From assembly GCA_943736015.1 (NCBI GenBank), contig OX031064.1, forward strand, positions 34,709,361-34,773,360: DNA of 64,000 bases, read 5' to 3'. The stretch is from Tridacna crocea. Lineage: Eukaryota; Mollusca; Bivalvia; Cardiida; Cardiidae. The notes beneath the pieces are model-generated. The model ran no database searches. It worked only from the letters and a program-made list of their open reading frames with translations, and was not told the DNA's origin. Of this stretch, positions 19,413 through 30,444 are shown piece after piece. Within the stretch, counting starts at the first letter, position 1. The number at the start of each line of letters is the position of its first letter. Position numbers and translations under genes: made by a program.

Positions 19413-21007
19413 TTAGCTCACCTGAGCACAACGTGTTCAAGGGGAGCTTTTAGGGTCACTGGGTGTCCGTCGTCCGTCGTGCGTCGTCCGTCGTGCGTCG
19501 TGCGTCGTCCGTCGTCCGTCGTGTGTCGTCAACAATTCTTTAAACATCAACTCCTCCTAAACCGCTCGGCCAATTTGGACCAAACTTGGCAGGAATGTTC
19601 CTTGGGAGGTCCTCTTTAAAAATTATTCACAGAATTTGATTCCGTCAAAAACTCTGGTTGCCATGGCAACCAAATGGAATTTTTTAGCAAATTCTTTAAA
19701 AATTACCTCCTCTGAAACCGCTGGTCGGAATTTTGAAATTATTTCACAGATATGTTCCTTGGGTGAACCTTTTTAAAAATTGTTCGTGAAATTTTGATCC
19801 GTCAAAAATTGTGGCTCTGGTGAATGGGGGCTACTTGCACTATACAGAAATGAAGGAATTCTTTAAAAATCTTCTCCTCTGAAACCGCTGGTCGGATTTT
19901 GAAATAATTTCACAGAGTTGTTCCTTGGGTGACCCTTTTCAAAAAGTGTTCGTGAAATTTTGATCCGTCAAAAAACGTGGCTCTGGTGAATGGGGGCTAC
20001 TTGCACTATACAGAAATGAAGGAATTCTTAAAAAATCTCCTTCTCTGAAACCGCTGGTCAGATTTTGAAATAATTTCACAGAGTTGTTCCTTGGGTGACC
20101 CATTTCAAAAAGTGTTCGCGAAATTTTGATTGGTCAAGAAACATGGCTCTGGTGAATGGGGGCTACTTTCACTATATGGAAATGAGGAAATTCTTAAAAA
20201 AATTTCTTCTCTGAAACGTCTGGTCAGATTTTGAAATAATTTCTCAGGGATGTTCCTTGGGTGACCCTTTTCAAAAAGTGTTTGCGAAATTTTGATTTGT
20301 CAAGACACATGGCTCTGGTGAATGGGGGTACTTGCACTGTAGGGAAATGAAGAAATTTTTAAAAATTCTTCTTCTCTGAAACGGCTGGACAGATTTTGAA
20401 ATGATTTCACAGAGATGATCCTTGGGTGACCGTTTTCAAAAATTGTTCACAAAGTTTTGATCTGTCAAGAAACATGGCTCTGGTGAATGGGGGCTACTTG
20501 CACTATATGGAAATGAAGAAATTCTTGAAAATTCTTCTTTTCTGAAACCCCTAGTCAGATTTTAAAATAATTTGACAGAGATGTTCCTTGGGTGATCCTT
20601 GCTTTTGTGAATGGGGGCTACTTGCACTATATGGACATGATGAAATTCTTGAAAATTCTCTTTCTCTGAAACCCCTGGTCAGATTTTAAAAGAAATTTTC
20701 CGAAATGTTCCTTGGGTGACCCTTTTCAAAACTTGTTTGTAAATTTTGATCCATCAAGAAACATTGCTCTCGTTGATGGGGGATACTTGCTCTTATACAG
20801 AAATGAAGAATTCTTAAAAATTCTTCTTTTTGAAACTGATGGTCAGATTTCGAAATTAATTTTACAGGTGACCTTTTGAAAATTGCTTAGCAAAATTATA
20901 AATTTGGTTCCAATGTTTCAATACCTCAAAAAAAAAAAAAAAAAAAATAGGCTATGGTCATCCCAAAAATTCAGGTGAGCGATCCAGGGCCATCTTAGCC
21001 CTCTTGT
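19413..21007. mobile_element. Nested element with AGCTCACCTGAGCACAA end
   Basis: Left TAGCTCACCTGAGCACAACG, then GTCGTCCGTCG repeats; right …TTCAGGTGAGCGATCCAGGGC. The TCACCTGA/TCAGGTGA ends are inverted. No protein-coding sequence seen. Confidence 0.65.
19690..20890 (+). repeat. Seven ~170-bp tandem units
   Basis: Each has CTCTGGTGAATGGGGGCTAC and TTCCTTGGGTGACC; similarity falls towards the right. A reverse copy is fused to the BEL/Pao element at 43.5-43.8 kb. Confidence 0.85.
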
Positions 21008-22162
21008 TCAAAGTTTCACCATGTGCTCTTGTTTCTTTATCTATGTGTTTTTCAATTTGACCCTCTGTCATGGAAAAAGGGGCTTTCTTTAATGACAAGG
21101 AAAAAGGGGCCCTAGTGCAAAATTGCAATTTTTACTAATATCTTGTTCAGTTTTTGTCAAAATTTCATGAAATTTCATGGTTATATCTTGTTTTACAAGT
21201 TTCAACATGTGCCCTTTGTTTTTTTTTTTTCAATCCATGAATTACTAATGGGCAAATACGTCTTTCCTGGTTTCTCAAATTGACGTTGCATCACGGAAAA
21301 AGGCGACTTCATGGAAAAAATTATTTTTCACTAGTATCTCCTTTATCGGTGCTCAAAACTTTGTTAAATTTCAAATCTGAACTTGTTGGAATGTTGCCCA
21401 GGTACCTCTCTTCCTGTTTCTCAATTTTAGGCTACGTCTAGGAAAAAGGGGGCTCATGTAAAAAATTGTTTTATCTAATATTTACTACATGACTGCTCAA
21501 AATTTTATGAAATTTAGAATTTTGAAGTATTATTAAAAAATGCCACAAACCACACACCCGTTCTATTTATTTCAATGATGCAATATTGTCTGATGGGAAA
21601 AGAGGGCTTAAAGGGGGCTTATTGGGCTTATTGACCTCTACAAGTTTGTGTTGGCTATCTCTAAGATAGTAATTGCCTTTTCACTTCAAATTTTGGGGGG
21701 CATGAACTGGTTCTTTTAGGATAAAAGAAATGCATTTATATCAATTTCATATATTTTATGACAAGCACTTGCTCGGGGAGCATAACCCGTCTCTGACGGC
21801 TCTTGTTAGTTGAAGCACGGAGACGAAATAAAGACCGAGGGATTGAAGGACGGATGGACAGACAGACTGACTTGGTGAAACCAGCATACCTCCCTTTTTG
21901 ACTTCAAATTTTCAAAGAAAAAATGAACCTTTTCTTGGAGCAATTGCAACCGTTCATTAACACCTGCATGGGTTGCTTTTTTTTTAACAAGATTTGGCTG
22001 ACTTTTGCTATTTCGGCTTCGAGCAAACAATCTACACAAGGAGTTTCAGGTTGATTAATTGATTTACGTAAGACAACGTAATTAGGGCTTGGTCGTTTTT
22101 TTTCATCGATTTAGTAATAGTGTAATACATTCAATATGCGAGCGAATATTGTCTTTTCAAGC

Positions 22163-22232
22163 TAGAAACATCGGAAACATTGTGACAAAAGGAGTAATTG
22201 CTCGTAACGAGCAATTTCTCTTTTAGCACAGT
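22163..22232. repeat. Isolated H1-like hairpin, GCTCGTAACGAGC centre
   Basis: ATTGTGACAAAAGGAGTAATTG with a partly matched right arm AATTTCTCTTTTAGCACAG. Confidence 0.6.
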
Positions 22233-22247
22233 TGTTTAGGTTCTGTT

Positions 22248-22458
22248 CTTGTCCTAGGCTGTTAAGCGCTACTCACTGACCTATGGCGGACTATGTAGAT
22301 CAAGATCAGACTGCACGGAACGTGCAGTCTGATCTTGGATCTACATTGTCCGACAAGGAGGTGTCATTCCCCTAAAGATAACTTTGAAACAGCAATGTAT
22401 GGGTTTTTACTATCGAATTGAAAATTTCAATTTAGTTATACAGCAGGACATGGGTTTA
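22248..22458. mobile_element. H3 element, near full
   Basis: GGCTGTTAAGCGCTACTCAC…palindrome around CACGGAACGTG…AGCAGGACATGGGTTTA; meets the next H1 at a mutated TTAA. Confidence 0.8.
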
Positions 22459-22680
22459 TCTTTTCCCAAACAAGCCCTGGATTTTACGTGTCTGCGGTAA
22501 AAGTCTTGAAAGCACTGTGGGAAAAGGAGAAATTGCTCGTAACGAGCAATTTCTCCTTTTCCCACAGTGTTTTCTACCCTTTTTGAGAATTTTCTGCCAT
22601 TTTCTCCAAATTCAAAATTGTCGTCAGCAAACTCTTTTGGTTTGGAAGAGTCCAAAATTTGTCGTTTGGGAAAGGGTTAA
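22456..22680 (+). mobile_element. H1, full, GCTCGTAACGAGC subtype
   Basis: Perfect hairpin with CACTGTGGG/CCCACAGTG and AAATTGCTCGTAACGAGCAATTT; right TTAA 22677-22680. Confidence 0.88.
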
Positions 22681-23045
22681 ATCTTGACTTGTGGCGATAA
22701 TCCGTTATCCACAAGGATGTTTTTTGCAGTCGGCTGTCACATGTTACAGTCGCTGATTGTAAAAGGCTAATTTCGCTGTTTTATCTAACTTTTACAATTA
22801 ACGAGTATGTTATACAATGGCACTTTGTTTTCAGTAATCAGTTGTCACATGGACCATTTAATCGAATCAGAATACTTAATTTGACCTGTACATGTTACTT
22901 AACTACTCGTAATAGCATTATATAATATATAATACATTCACGTAAACAAAAAGCATCATATTATATATAAAGCATCATATTATATATAATACATTGTAGA
23001 TAGGTCATGATTATAAAATTATGTGATGCAACTCCCCCTCTCTCT
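22681..23045. other. AT-rich, no gene seen
   Basis: Includes a short tandem of AAAGCATCATATTATATATA at about 22950-22990. Confidence 0.4.
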
Positions 23046-23047
23046 TG

Positions 23048-23075
23048 CTCTTTGTCTGTCTGTCTGTCTGTCTCT
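23048..23075. repeat. (TGTC)n
   Basis: Five pure units followed by TCTCTCC. Confidence 0.85.
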
Positions 23076-23089
23076 CCGGTCAGTTTGCA

Positions 23090-23315
23090 TTAACTCATTA
23101 CCAAACAACAGTATTTTAGGCTTGTCCAAATTGAAAGCATTTGCAGACGACAACATAAAAGTGACTGAAAATTTGAAATTTGTTTTGTGAAGGGTAGAAA
23201 ACACTGTGGGAATAGGAGAAAATGCTGCTTACCAGCATTTTCTCCTTCTACCGCAATGTTTTCTAAAACCTTTCTCTTGGTCGTCAAAAGTAGGGATTGT
23301 GTGGTAATGGGTTAA
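23090..23315 (-). mobile_element. H1, full copy, reverse
   Basis: ACTCATTACCAAACAACAG to GTGTGGTAATGGGTTAA; right arm worn (CTCCTTCTACCGCAATG). Confidence 0.9.
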
Positions 23316-23890
23316 TGGCTCCTTTTAGAGCGCGACTTATTAATGCACAACAGCGGAACATACAAGTACATATACTCGGTCATTAGATAGCCTAAATTTT
23401 CATCTTGGGTCATTGTTCTGATGTGGAAGGAGCAAATCTAATTTCTTATCAACCTTTTGATTTCTTTTAAATGCAAATATATTCTTGGCCATGGATTGAC
23501 GAATTAGGCTTATACAAGTTACTTTTCAATCACGTGTCAGTCCGTGATGCTTTGACTCTCGTAATGTTACCAGTAAATGCCCCCCATCCGCAATATTTTC
23601 AAACTATAAATTCAGTGCAGGGAAGTATATAAATATGTAAAATGAACAGGGTTGATAAACAATTTGAAGAGTTGGGATTTTCTTACAGATTACTGGATTT
23701 AATCGATGTCTCAAATAGATCTGATGCGTTTGAAATGTTATAAACATAGCGCAAGAATAAAAGTAGTCCCGTACCGGAAGCTATCAAATCGGTAAATTTC
23801 ACTGCCCGTAACCATGAATTATCAAGCCATAAACATAATTATTTCCCGATGAATTATCCAAGACATGGAATAAAAGGTACAAATCATTGC
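23316..23890. other. No gene seen
   Basis: Single-copy-looking AT-rich DNA; a possible acceptor at 23690 leads to no open conserved peptide. Confidence 0.35.
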
Positions 23891-23894
23891 TATA

Positions 23895-23976
23895 TTTACC
23901 CTTTACCACACAATGATGACTTTCGACGACCCTGAGGTAGAAACCTTTTTGAAAACATTGTGGAAAGGGAGAAAAT
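23895..23976 (+). mobile_element. H1 left half
   Basis: ACCCTTTACCACACAATGATG…GAAAACATTGTGGAAAGGGAG. Confidence 0.75.
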
Positions 23977-24047
23977 AGAGAATAAAGTAGAATGAATGAA
24001 TACTGCAAAAGCTTTGCACGTATAACTTGTAGAATTGATATTGGAAT

Positions 24048-24276
24048 TTAACCCATAACCAAACAATCTCTGCTTTTTAGGCACCAGAGGAAGAAGCCTT
24101 CTAAAAACATTGTGGAAAAAGGAGAAAATGCTGGTTACCAGCATTTTCTCCTTTTCACACAATGTTTTCTACCCTTCCCAAATCAAATTTCGACTTTTCA
24201 GTGAGATTTATTTTGTCGTTTGCAAATGCTTTCAGTTTGGACCACTCTATAATTTTGTCGTTTGGTAAAGAATTAA
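24048..24276 (+). mobile_element. H1, full copy, forward
   Basis: TTAACCCATAACCAAACAATC to TTTGGTAAAGAATTAA. Confidence 0.9.
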
Positions 24277-24366
24277 TTTGAACTCCTAACTGAATGAAAT
24301 CCAGCCTAAAGTGTTGGTATGAAGAATCAACAAATATTACATTTTTTTAACGGAAAGTAATAATAA

Positions 24367-24608
24367 CTGCGGGTGTAATGCAGAAAAATGACCCCATTAC
24401 AAAATGACCTTCGGTCATATCTCGACGTAGAAAAAATGACCCATGGGTCACTTCTCTACGTCGAGACATGACCCCCGGGTCATTTCTCGACGTAGAATAA
24501 TGACCCGTGTCATTTTTCTACGTCGAAAAATGACCCTTGGGTCATTCTTCTACGTCGAGAAATGACCCGGGGGTCATTTGTAATGGGGGTCATTTTTCTG
24601 CATTACAC
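24367..24608. mobile_element. H6 palindromic module element
   Basis: Ends GGTGTAATGCAGAAAAATGAC and TCATTTTTCTGCATTACAC are inverted. The inside is a chain of AATGACCC/GGGTCATT half-sites separated by TCTACGTCGA links, so nested hairpins at several scales are possible. Confidence 0.8.
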
Positions 24609-24663
24609 GGGCAGTCTGAATTTGACCTCCACAGTCTGCTAAAATACATTGAGTGGCACTTAG

Positions 24664-24990
24664 CTAATAAGTGTGGCAGGGTCACTTTTCGTATGACTTG
24701 GCTGTAAAGCCAATCTATCTAACTGTGTAGTGACACAGGTAGATAGATTGGCTTTACAGCCAAGTCATATGAAAAGTGACCCTGTCACATAAGTACCAAG
24801 CAAGTTAATAGTTATGGCACGAAACAGCTAGATAGATTGGCTTTCCAGCCAAGTCATATGAAAAGTGACCCTGCCACATGAGTACCAAGCAAGTTAATAG
24901 AAATGGCACGACGCAGGTAGATAGACTGGCTTTACAGCCAGGTCATATGAAAAGTGACTCTGCCACATAAGTACAAAGCAAGTTAATAGT
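24664..24990. repeat. Inverted arm plus three ~93-bp tandem units
   Basis: 24672-24722 is the reverse of AGATAGATTGGCTTTACAGC…GTGACCCTG. Three forward units follow (about 24740, 24827, 24915), each ending AAGCAAGTTAATAG. Confidence 0.85.
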
Positions 24991-25084
24991 TATATGGATC
25001 ATGTAAGGTCATTTTTTTCAAATAACCGACTAAATCAGATAATTTAGGGATTTAAAAAAAAATCATTTTGCCTTACAATTGACT

Positions 25085-25215
25085 GAATCATGCCTGAGGT
25101 AGAATGGCCATTTGACATGCAGAAAATATTGGTGTAATGACAGAAAGTTTCGACTTAGATCAGCATGTGCAGATTGCGCACTTAGTCGATGCAGTTTCTA
25201 TTCAATAAACTGCCC
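25085..25215. repeat. Fragment of a ATGCAGAAAAT…CGACTTAGATCAGC repeat
   Basis: Related stretches occur at 34495-34560 and 40715-40780. Confidence 0.45.
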
Positions 25216-25227
25216 CTTCAGCAACTA

Positions 25228-25516
25228 TGCAGGTGTAATCCAGAGAAATGACCCCCATTACGAAATGACCCATGGGTCATTTTTCTACGTAGAGGAATGA
25301 CCCATGGTGTAATGCAGAAAAATGACCCCCATTACAAAATGACCCATGGGTCATTTTTCTACGTAGAAGAATGACCCATGGGTCATTTCTCTAAGTAGAG
25401 GAATGACCCATATATCACCCCTCTACGTAGTGAAATGACTTCTGGGATCATTTCTCTACGTAGAATAATGACCCGGGTCATTTTGTAGGGGAGGGTCATT
25501 TCTCTGCATTACACCG
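25228..25516. mobile_element. H6 element with duplicated left part
   Basis: GGTGTAAT(C/G)CAG start occurs at 25231 and 25314; right end TCTCTGCATTACACC. Links are TCTACGTAGA rather than TCTACGTCGA. Confidence 0.8.
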
Positions 25517-25545
25517 GCTCACATATTGTTGACCATCTCTTATAT

Positions 25546-25812
25546 GGCCTGCAACACGTGAAAAGGGACATTCGGACATCTGCGTAAAGTGTCGTCTCGG
25601 ATTAGCCTGCGCTGTCCGCGCAGGCTAATCCGAGACGACACTTTCCGTTTTCATGCAATTTTCTGTTTTGCGCATGTCTACTGTAGCACAAAATCTAATG
25701 CAGTCGTAAAGTGCCGTTTCGGATTAGCCTGCGCGGACTGCGCAGGCTGATCCGAAACGACACTTTACGCAGATGTCCGAACGTCCCTTTTCGCGTGTTG
25801 CACACCATATGG
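25546..25812. mobile_element. H2 element, best copy
   Basis: Outer inverted ends TGCAACACGTGAAAAGGGAC and TCCCTTTTCGCGTGTTGCA. Two palindromes, CTCGGATTAGCCTGCGC… and TTTCGGATTAGCCTGCGC…, each nearly perfect. It runs into a 25-bp H1 right-end scrap (ATTGTTTGGTAATGGGTTAA). Confidence 0.88.
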
Positions 25813-25834
25813 ATTGTTTGGTAATGGGTTAAAT

Positions 25835-26097
25835 TCCAATAGCAATTTTACAAGTTACGTGCAAAGCGTTTGCAGCATTCATTCAGTCTACTTTGTCTGG
25901 GTTCGACCTGCATTTAGAGGTGCACTTGATTAATGATACTGATAACATAATTACGTTCTGTGATAACATCACAGCTGTGTGGTTTGTCTACGTCAGTTTG
26001 AAGATGTGTAACTCGAGTTTATTGGAAGGGCGTGATCGAAAAGGTCGAACTGTTCAGTAGACGTGCTTGAAAACATTCTGATAGATATTGATCAGCG
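25835..26097. other. No gene seen
   Basis: No repeat or exon recognised. Confidence 0.3.
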
Positions 26098-26334
26098 CTA
26101 ACTGGTTACCAGATGACAAAAGTTGGAGAAAAAAAAAATGTCAGAAAAATTTGCAGGCGACAAATAAAATGTGGCCCAATAATAGGATTGTCTTCAGAGT
26201 GACAGAAAATATTTAAAAAAAAAGAGGAACGAAAAATTACGTGTGACCAGCATTTTCTTCTTTTCCAATCATTGTTTTTAAAGTCAATTTATTTTTTAGC
26301 GTCGTTAAACACGGGATTGTTTGTTAAATGGTAA
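26098..26334 (-). mobile_element. H1, degraded
   Basis: GGTTACCAGATGACAAAAG…GACCAGCATTTTCTTC…GATTGTTTGTTAAATGG. Confidence 0.6.
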
Positions 26335-26344
26335 ATGCATGAAA

Positions 26345-26418
26345 CGATGTGATAACATGGTGGCAAAGAGAGGATATTGCTTGTTTCGAGGAATTTCTCC
26401 TGTTTGCCACAGTATTCT
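26345..26418. repeat. H1-like hairpin, degraded
   Basis: ACATGGTGGCAAAGAGAGG…AATTTCTCCTGTTTGCCACAG. Confidence 0.5.
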
Positions 26419-26586
26419 CAAAAAAAGTTGTTTGGAGCAACAATATATCATAATGCGCTTTTTGAGTCTTTAATGCAGATACAAGCACGATGAAAGGAAA
26501 AGACATACGGACTAGAAAAAAGAGGCAACAGAAGAAATAACTCTGGCACACTTTTTCATTTGTCGCGTTGATCCGCGGCAGCTGCC

Positions 26587-26814
26587 TTAACTCTTTCCCA
26601 AACGACAAATTTTAGACTCTTCGAAACTGAAAGAAATTGCAGACGACAATTTCAAATTCGATAGAAATGGCAGAAAGTTCTCCAAAAGGGTAAAAAACAC
26701 TGTGGGAAAAGGAGAAATTGCTCGTTACGAGCAATTTCTCCTTTTCCCACAGTGTTTTCAAAAGACTTATACTGCAGACACGTAAAAACCAGGGCTTGTT
26801 TGGGAAAGGGTTAA
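26587..26814 (-). mobile_element. H1, full, GCTCGTTACGAGC subtype
   Basis: TTAACTCTTTCCCAAACGAC to TTTGGGAAAGGGTTAA; arms perfect with CACTGTGGG/CCCACAGTG. Confidence 0.92.
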
Positions 26815-26890
26815 ACTACGTCACATAGATGGGGAGGGTTTGTGTCTACAGTACTATCCGTATATTCGATCCTCATCAATGAAATCTTCC

Positions 26891-27085
26891 AGGGTTCGCA
26901 TTCACAAATCATCCTTAAAAGATTCTTATTAGACTTATTCTCCAGAATTTCGTCAATGTGAAAGTAACAGAACTTCTGATTGGCTAAACCATTGGTTTAA
27001 CCAATCATCAGTTCTGTTACTTTCACGGTCAAAAAATCATGAAGAATAAGATGAACGTTTTTGAGAATGGTTATTGAATACGGAC
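26891..27085. mobile_element. H5 foldback element
   Basis: Centre TCTGATTGGCTAAACCATTG / mirror is near perfect; ends GTTCGCATTCACAAATCATC and ATGGTTATTGAATACGG. Confidence 0.85.
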
Positions 27086-27089
27086 GGAC

Positions 27090-27325
27090 TGTTAAACTCT
27101 TTACTAGATGACAAAATTGTAGGCTTGTCCAGATTGAAAGCATTTGCAGTCGACAAAATTTTACTGAATTGAGCAAGAGTTTTTTTTTTTCAAAGGGCAT
27201 ACAACATTTTTAGAAAAGGAAAAAATGTTGGTTACCAGCGTTTTCTACTTTTTGTTCACCAGTGTTTTCAAAGGCCTTTTTCTTCGCAGTAGTTAAAACT
27301 CTTGACTGTTTAATAAAATGTTCAC
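27090..27325 (-). mobile_element. H1, degraded
   Basis: TTAAACTCTTTACTAGATGAC…AAATGTTGGTTACCAGCGTTTTC. Confidence 0.7.
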
Positions 27326-27920
27326 CTTTTTATTTTATTTGTAGATGTATTGGTAGTCATTTTATGTAAAAAGAAAAGGGCAGAATCTTTAAATGAGAGG
27401 AAATAAGAAATCTTAATATTTTGATTGTTATCTAAAACATTGCGAGAAAATACCTAAAGGATTGTAGCAAAAGGGGCAATTGTTTGGATTAAGCTATTGC
27501 CCTCGTCTCAGCAGTGTCTTGAAAGGCTGGCTAATATTTTGACCAGAGCAAGTGTTATCATAACCAAGTTAATGAGCAAAGAATTGTGATGTTGTTTACC
27601 AAGTAACAGCTGATAGACAATTGTAAAGTTTAGTCGCATGTTTGACGTAGTTTGGTTTGCTATCTGAGCTCAAAGTCGATGATTGTTCTGTAATTACCAT
27701 CAGAACAATATTGCTTGGAAATTGGCATTTAAGCTCCAGCCGTGCAAATAAATCGGATATATTCTCCCGTTACATATGTCGTGGAATTCCGTTCTTTAGC
27801 TCGGCTCTTTTCGGATAAAACATCGATGTATTGACATAGTCCTATCGTCCTATCGTCGTCTGCATCGTCATCGTCGTCTGTGTCTCCGTCATAAAACGTT
27901 TTATATTTTATAATAGAATT
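27326..27920. other. No gene seen
   Basis: Holds a low-complexity TCGTC/ATCGTC tract at 27845-27885 and a degraded hairpin near 27450-27530. Confidence 0.35.
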
Positions 27921-27921
27921 G

Positions 27922-27998
27922 GTCTGCATCATGCGAAAAGGGGCATTCGAACATTTGCGTAAAATGTCGTCTCGGATCAGCCTGCGAGCAGTACGAAA
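27922..27998. mobile_element. H2 left end, truncated
   Basis: GCATCATGCGAAAAGGGGCATTC to ATCAGCCTGCGAGCAG. Confidence 0.75.
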
Positions 27999-28189
27999 AC
28001 GAGAGAATGTGATGTTATAACCAACCTAGAAATCATGAGAAACCACCTTTCAAAAAAAAAAAAAGATTTTCTCATAAAATCCGCTTATTGTAATCAATTC
28101 CGCTCTACTTATTCTTCTTTAAGTTTTAGACACAGTACACTTTAATGTGATAAAGATAAAGTTAAATTCCTCCATATCAAAGCTTCACC

Positions 28190-28292
28190 CTTTCAGCGTC
28201 AGAGGCAAAATAAGGGACTTTTGCGACCGGCAGATATAAAGATCAGACTGCTCAAAACGTGCAGTATCACCTTGGTTTTATGCCGCCCCTTA
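28190..28292. repeat. H3 core, decayed
   Basis: AAGATCAGACTGCTC…ACGTGCAGTATCACCTTGG. Confidence 0.55.
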
Positions 28293-28367
28293 TGTGGTCC
28301 AACCTTAAAGATAAAGAACACTGTTTCGTGTTTCTGTACAATGTAGTCAGTCGTCCAAAATCATAAC

Positions 28368-28630
28368 TGGCTGTCAACACGCCGTAAGGGGAATTCGAAC
28401 ATTTGCGTAAAGTGTCGTGTCGGATCAGCCTGCGCAGTCCGCGCAGGCTAATCCGAAACGACACTTTCCGTTTTTATGTAAATTTCTGTTTTGCGCATGT
28501 CTACTGTTGGACAAAATCTAATGTAGTCGTAAAATGCCCTCATGGATTAGCCGGCGTGGACTGCGCAGGCTGATCCGAGACGACGCTTTATGCAAATGTA
28601 CGAATGGCCCTTTCTGCGAGTTGCAAGGCG
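28368..28630. mobile_element. H2 element, full length
   Basis: CAACACGCCGTAAGGGG to GGCCCTTTCTGCGAGTTGC; the first palindrome is intact. Confidence 0.82.
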
Positions 28631-29385
28631 TAATTATAATCTTCTTTGTTGCTTAAAGGGTACTGCTGTCCAATTTATACTTCGGCAAAAATCCACTTTG
28701 CAGTACTTTGATGTCTTTGATTTTCTTCTTGTTACCAAAAATGTGACCAGACCTTTAAGATATATATATTTTTTCCCAAAAGATCCAATCATTAAACTTA
28801 TGTTTAGGTAGAGAATATCTCTACCTGGTATTTCAAAATTCTAGATTCATGACTTCAATCAGAGATTCATCAAAGATGCCTGAAAATGGCCAAGTTACAA
28901 ATTACACTGCATAAAATTGTTTACTTCCGAGAAACCATAAAGTAGGAATTGCTTTCATTCGGATTGTGTTACGTCAAGAAACCTTGCGTATGCTTCTAGA
29001 CCTGTAAAGCTGTCACTGAGTGGTGTCCTGACGGATTTGTCTGTTCTGCTGGCTGTCCTTTATCATTCAGCATAGCTTCAGATGGAGGGAGTGATTTTGA
29101 TTTTAAAATTAAACATGTCAGTTATTCTGCACCAAACCCTATGTTATGGATACTCATTAGAATCGTCTCGTAGGGTTTGAAAGAGAAATAATGGATTTAG
29201 AATACCGCCAACCCCCTTCAAACGAAAACAAACGTATATTCAATAACACGCTACTTGGTGCGATTCACTCAAATTTAATCAGCAGTTTAGAGAAATCTGG
29301 AGCTAAAAATGGCCTGATTTTTCCTCAAACGTATTGACAAAAGCCATTTTCTCCATTGCTACTTTACAGCGCGTACTATTACAAT
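28631..29385. other. No gene seen; one palindrome scrap
   Basis: 29130-29205 holds AACCCTATGTTATGGATACT…GTCTCGTAGGGTTTG, related to the perfect palindrome at 39170-39250. Confidence 0.35.
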
Positions 29386-29439
29386 CTCCCCGATATCGGG
29401 GAAAGTGATGCGTCATATAAGACAGGTCGAATCTTCGAA

Positions 29440-29535
29440 GAATATGACATGCGCAGACAACGCAGGAAGTATAGGCTCAGGTCAGCCTGCGCGTACTGCG
29501 CAGGCTGACCTGAGCCTATACTTCCTGCAGATGCA
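29440..29535. repeat. Perfect palindrome, AGGCTCAGGTCAGCCTGCGC type
   Basis: CAGGAAGTATAGGCTCAGGT… mirrored exactly around GCGTACTGC. Confidence 0.85.
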
Positions 29536-29759
29536 TGAGGCCCACTTTGGCCAGAGCATCTCCTATTAAGAGAGAGAGAGACCAGCACATCTTGTGTTAC
29601 CCTTTGCATGCCCTTTACCTTTTGACCAAATAAGATATAGAGAAGAATGCCTCTTTACAAAACTGTGTAAAATAAGAAACTGTTTGCAATCAGCATTTTG
29701 AACATTACTCTGGAATAAAGGAAAAGTCGTTAAACAGATATTGCACCATTTCCCCAATT

Positions 29760-29852
29760 TTCCCCACCCTATCAAAGACAGTTTTCCCCACCCTATAATT
29801 TGTTGTCTGGAAATGCCTTGATTTTGGACTAGCTTAAAATTTTGTCGCCAGC
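29760..29852 (+). mobile_element. H1 right half, degraded
   Basis: CCCACCCTATCAAAGACAG…TTGGACTAGCTTAAAATTTTG. Confidence 0.5.
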
Positions 29853-30382
29853 CTTATTAATAAATGCTGGCGAGTTTTAAGCATTGGCGCTGGTAAAGAA
29901 TTGAAAGAAAAACATTCGTGCGATAAGTAGATAGCAGTGCTATTTTACGAGCACAGCAGCCTTTGTAATCTAATAGAAAGTTATGACAATGTTATATAAA
30001 TTGCTGCTCAAACATTGCCTCTCGTAGCGTTCCCCAGGGGAATATTGCTCGTAAATGAGGTATTGTTGTCGTATTATATATATCCTGAGAATATTGTCAA
30101 CATGTTTTGGAACAGTTACCATAGCAACGAGTTGCGTGCAGAGATTTAGGTACAGACTGGCTTTATGGTACTGATGGAAAGAGAACCGGATTTATGAGCT
30201 GTTGTTTGAGATTAGGTTGAGTACAAAAGAATTAGAAGAAAGGTCGTGTAAATACTTTAACGACTTTCAGATTGACGGACGGACAAGAAACTGACTGATT
30301 AGCAGACGGACTAACGGACTTAAGGATAAAGAAGCAAGCAGGTACTTAGAGACTTAGAGTACAAATAGAATATCAAGAAAGG

Positions 30383-30384
<2 letters not shown>
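29853..30384. other. No gene seen
   Basis: AT-rich without recognised repeat or exon. Confidence 0.3.

Positions 30385-30385
<1 letters not shown>

Positions 30386-30441
<56 letters not shown>
30386..30441. repeat. (GA)n microsatellite
   Basis: About 27 GA units. Confidence 0.95.

Positions 30442-30444
<3 letters not shown>

Larger units (their letters stand above)
18921..21805. mobile_element. Large repeat with CTCCCCGA ends, split by another element
   Basis: Left TATGCTCCCCGAAGGGCGATC, right GCTCGGGGAGCATA. Interior units share TTTTGTCAAAATTTCATGAA and ATGGTTATAT…CATGTGCCC. The array is resumed after 21007, so 19413-21007 is an insertion. Confidence 0.7.
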
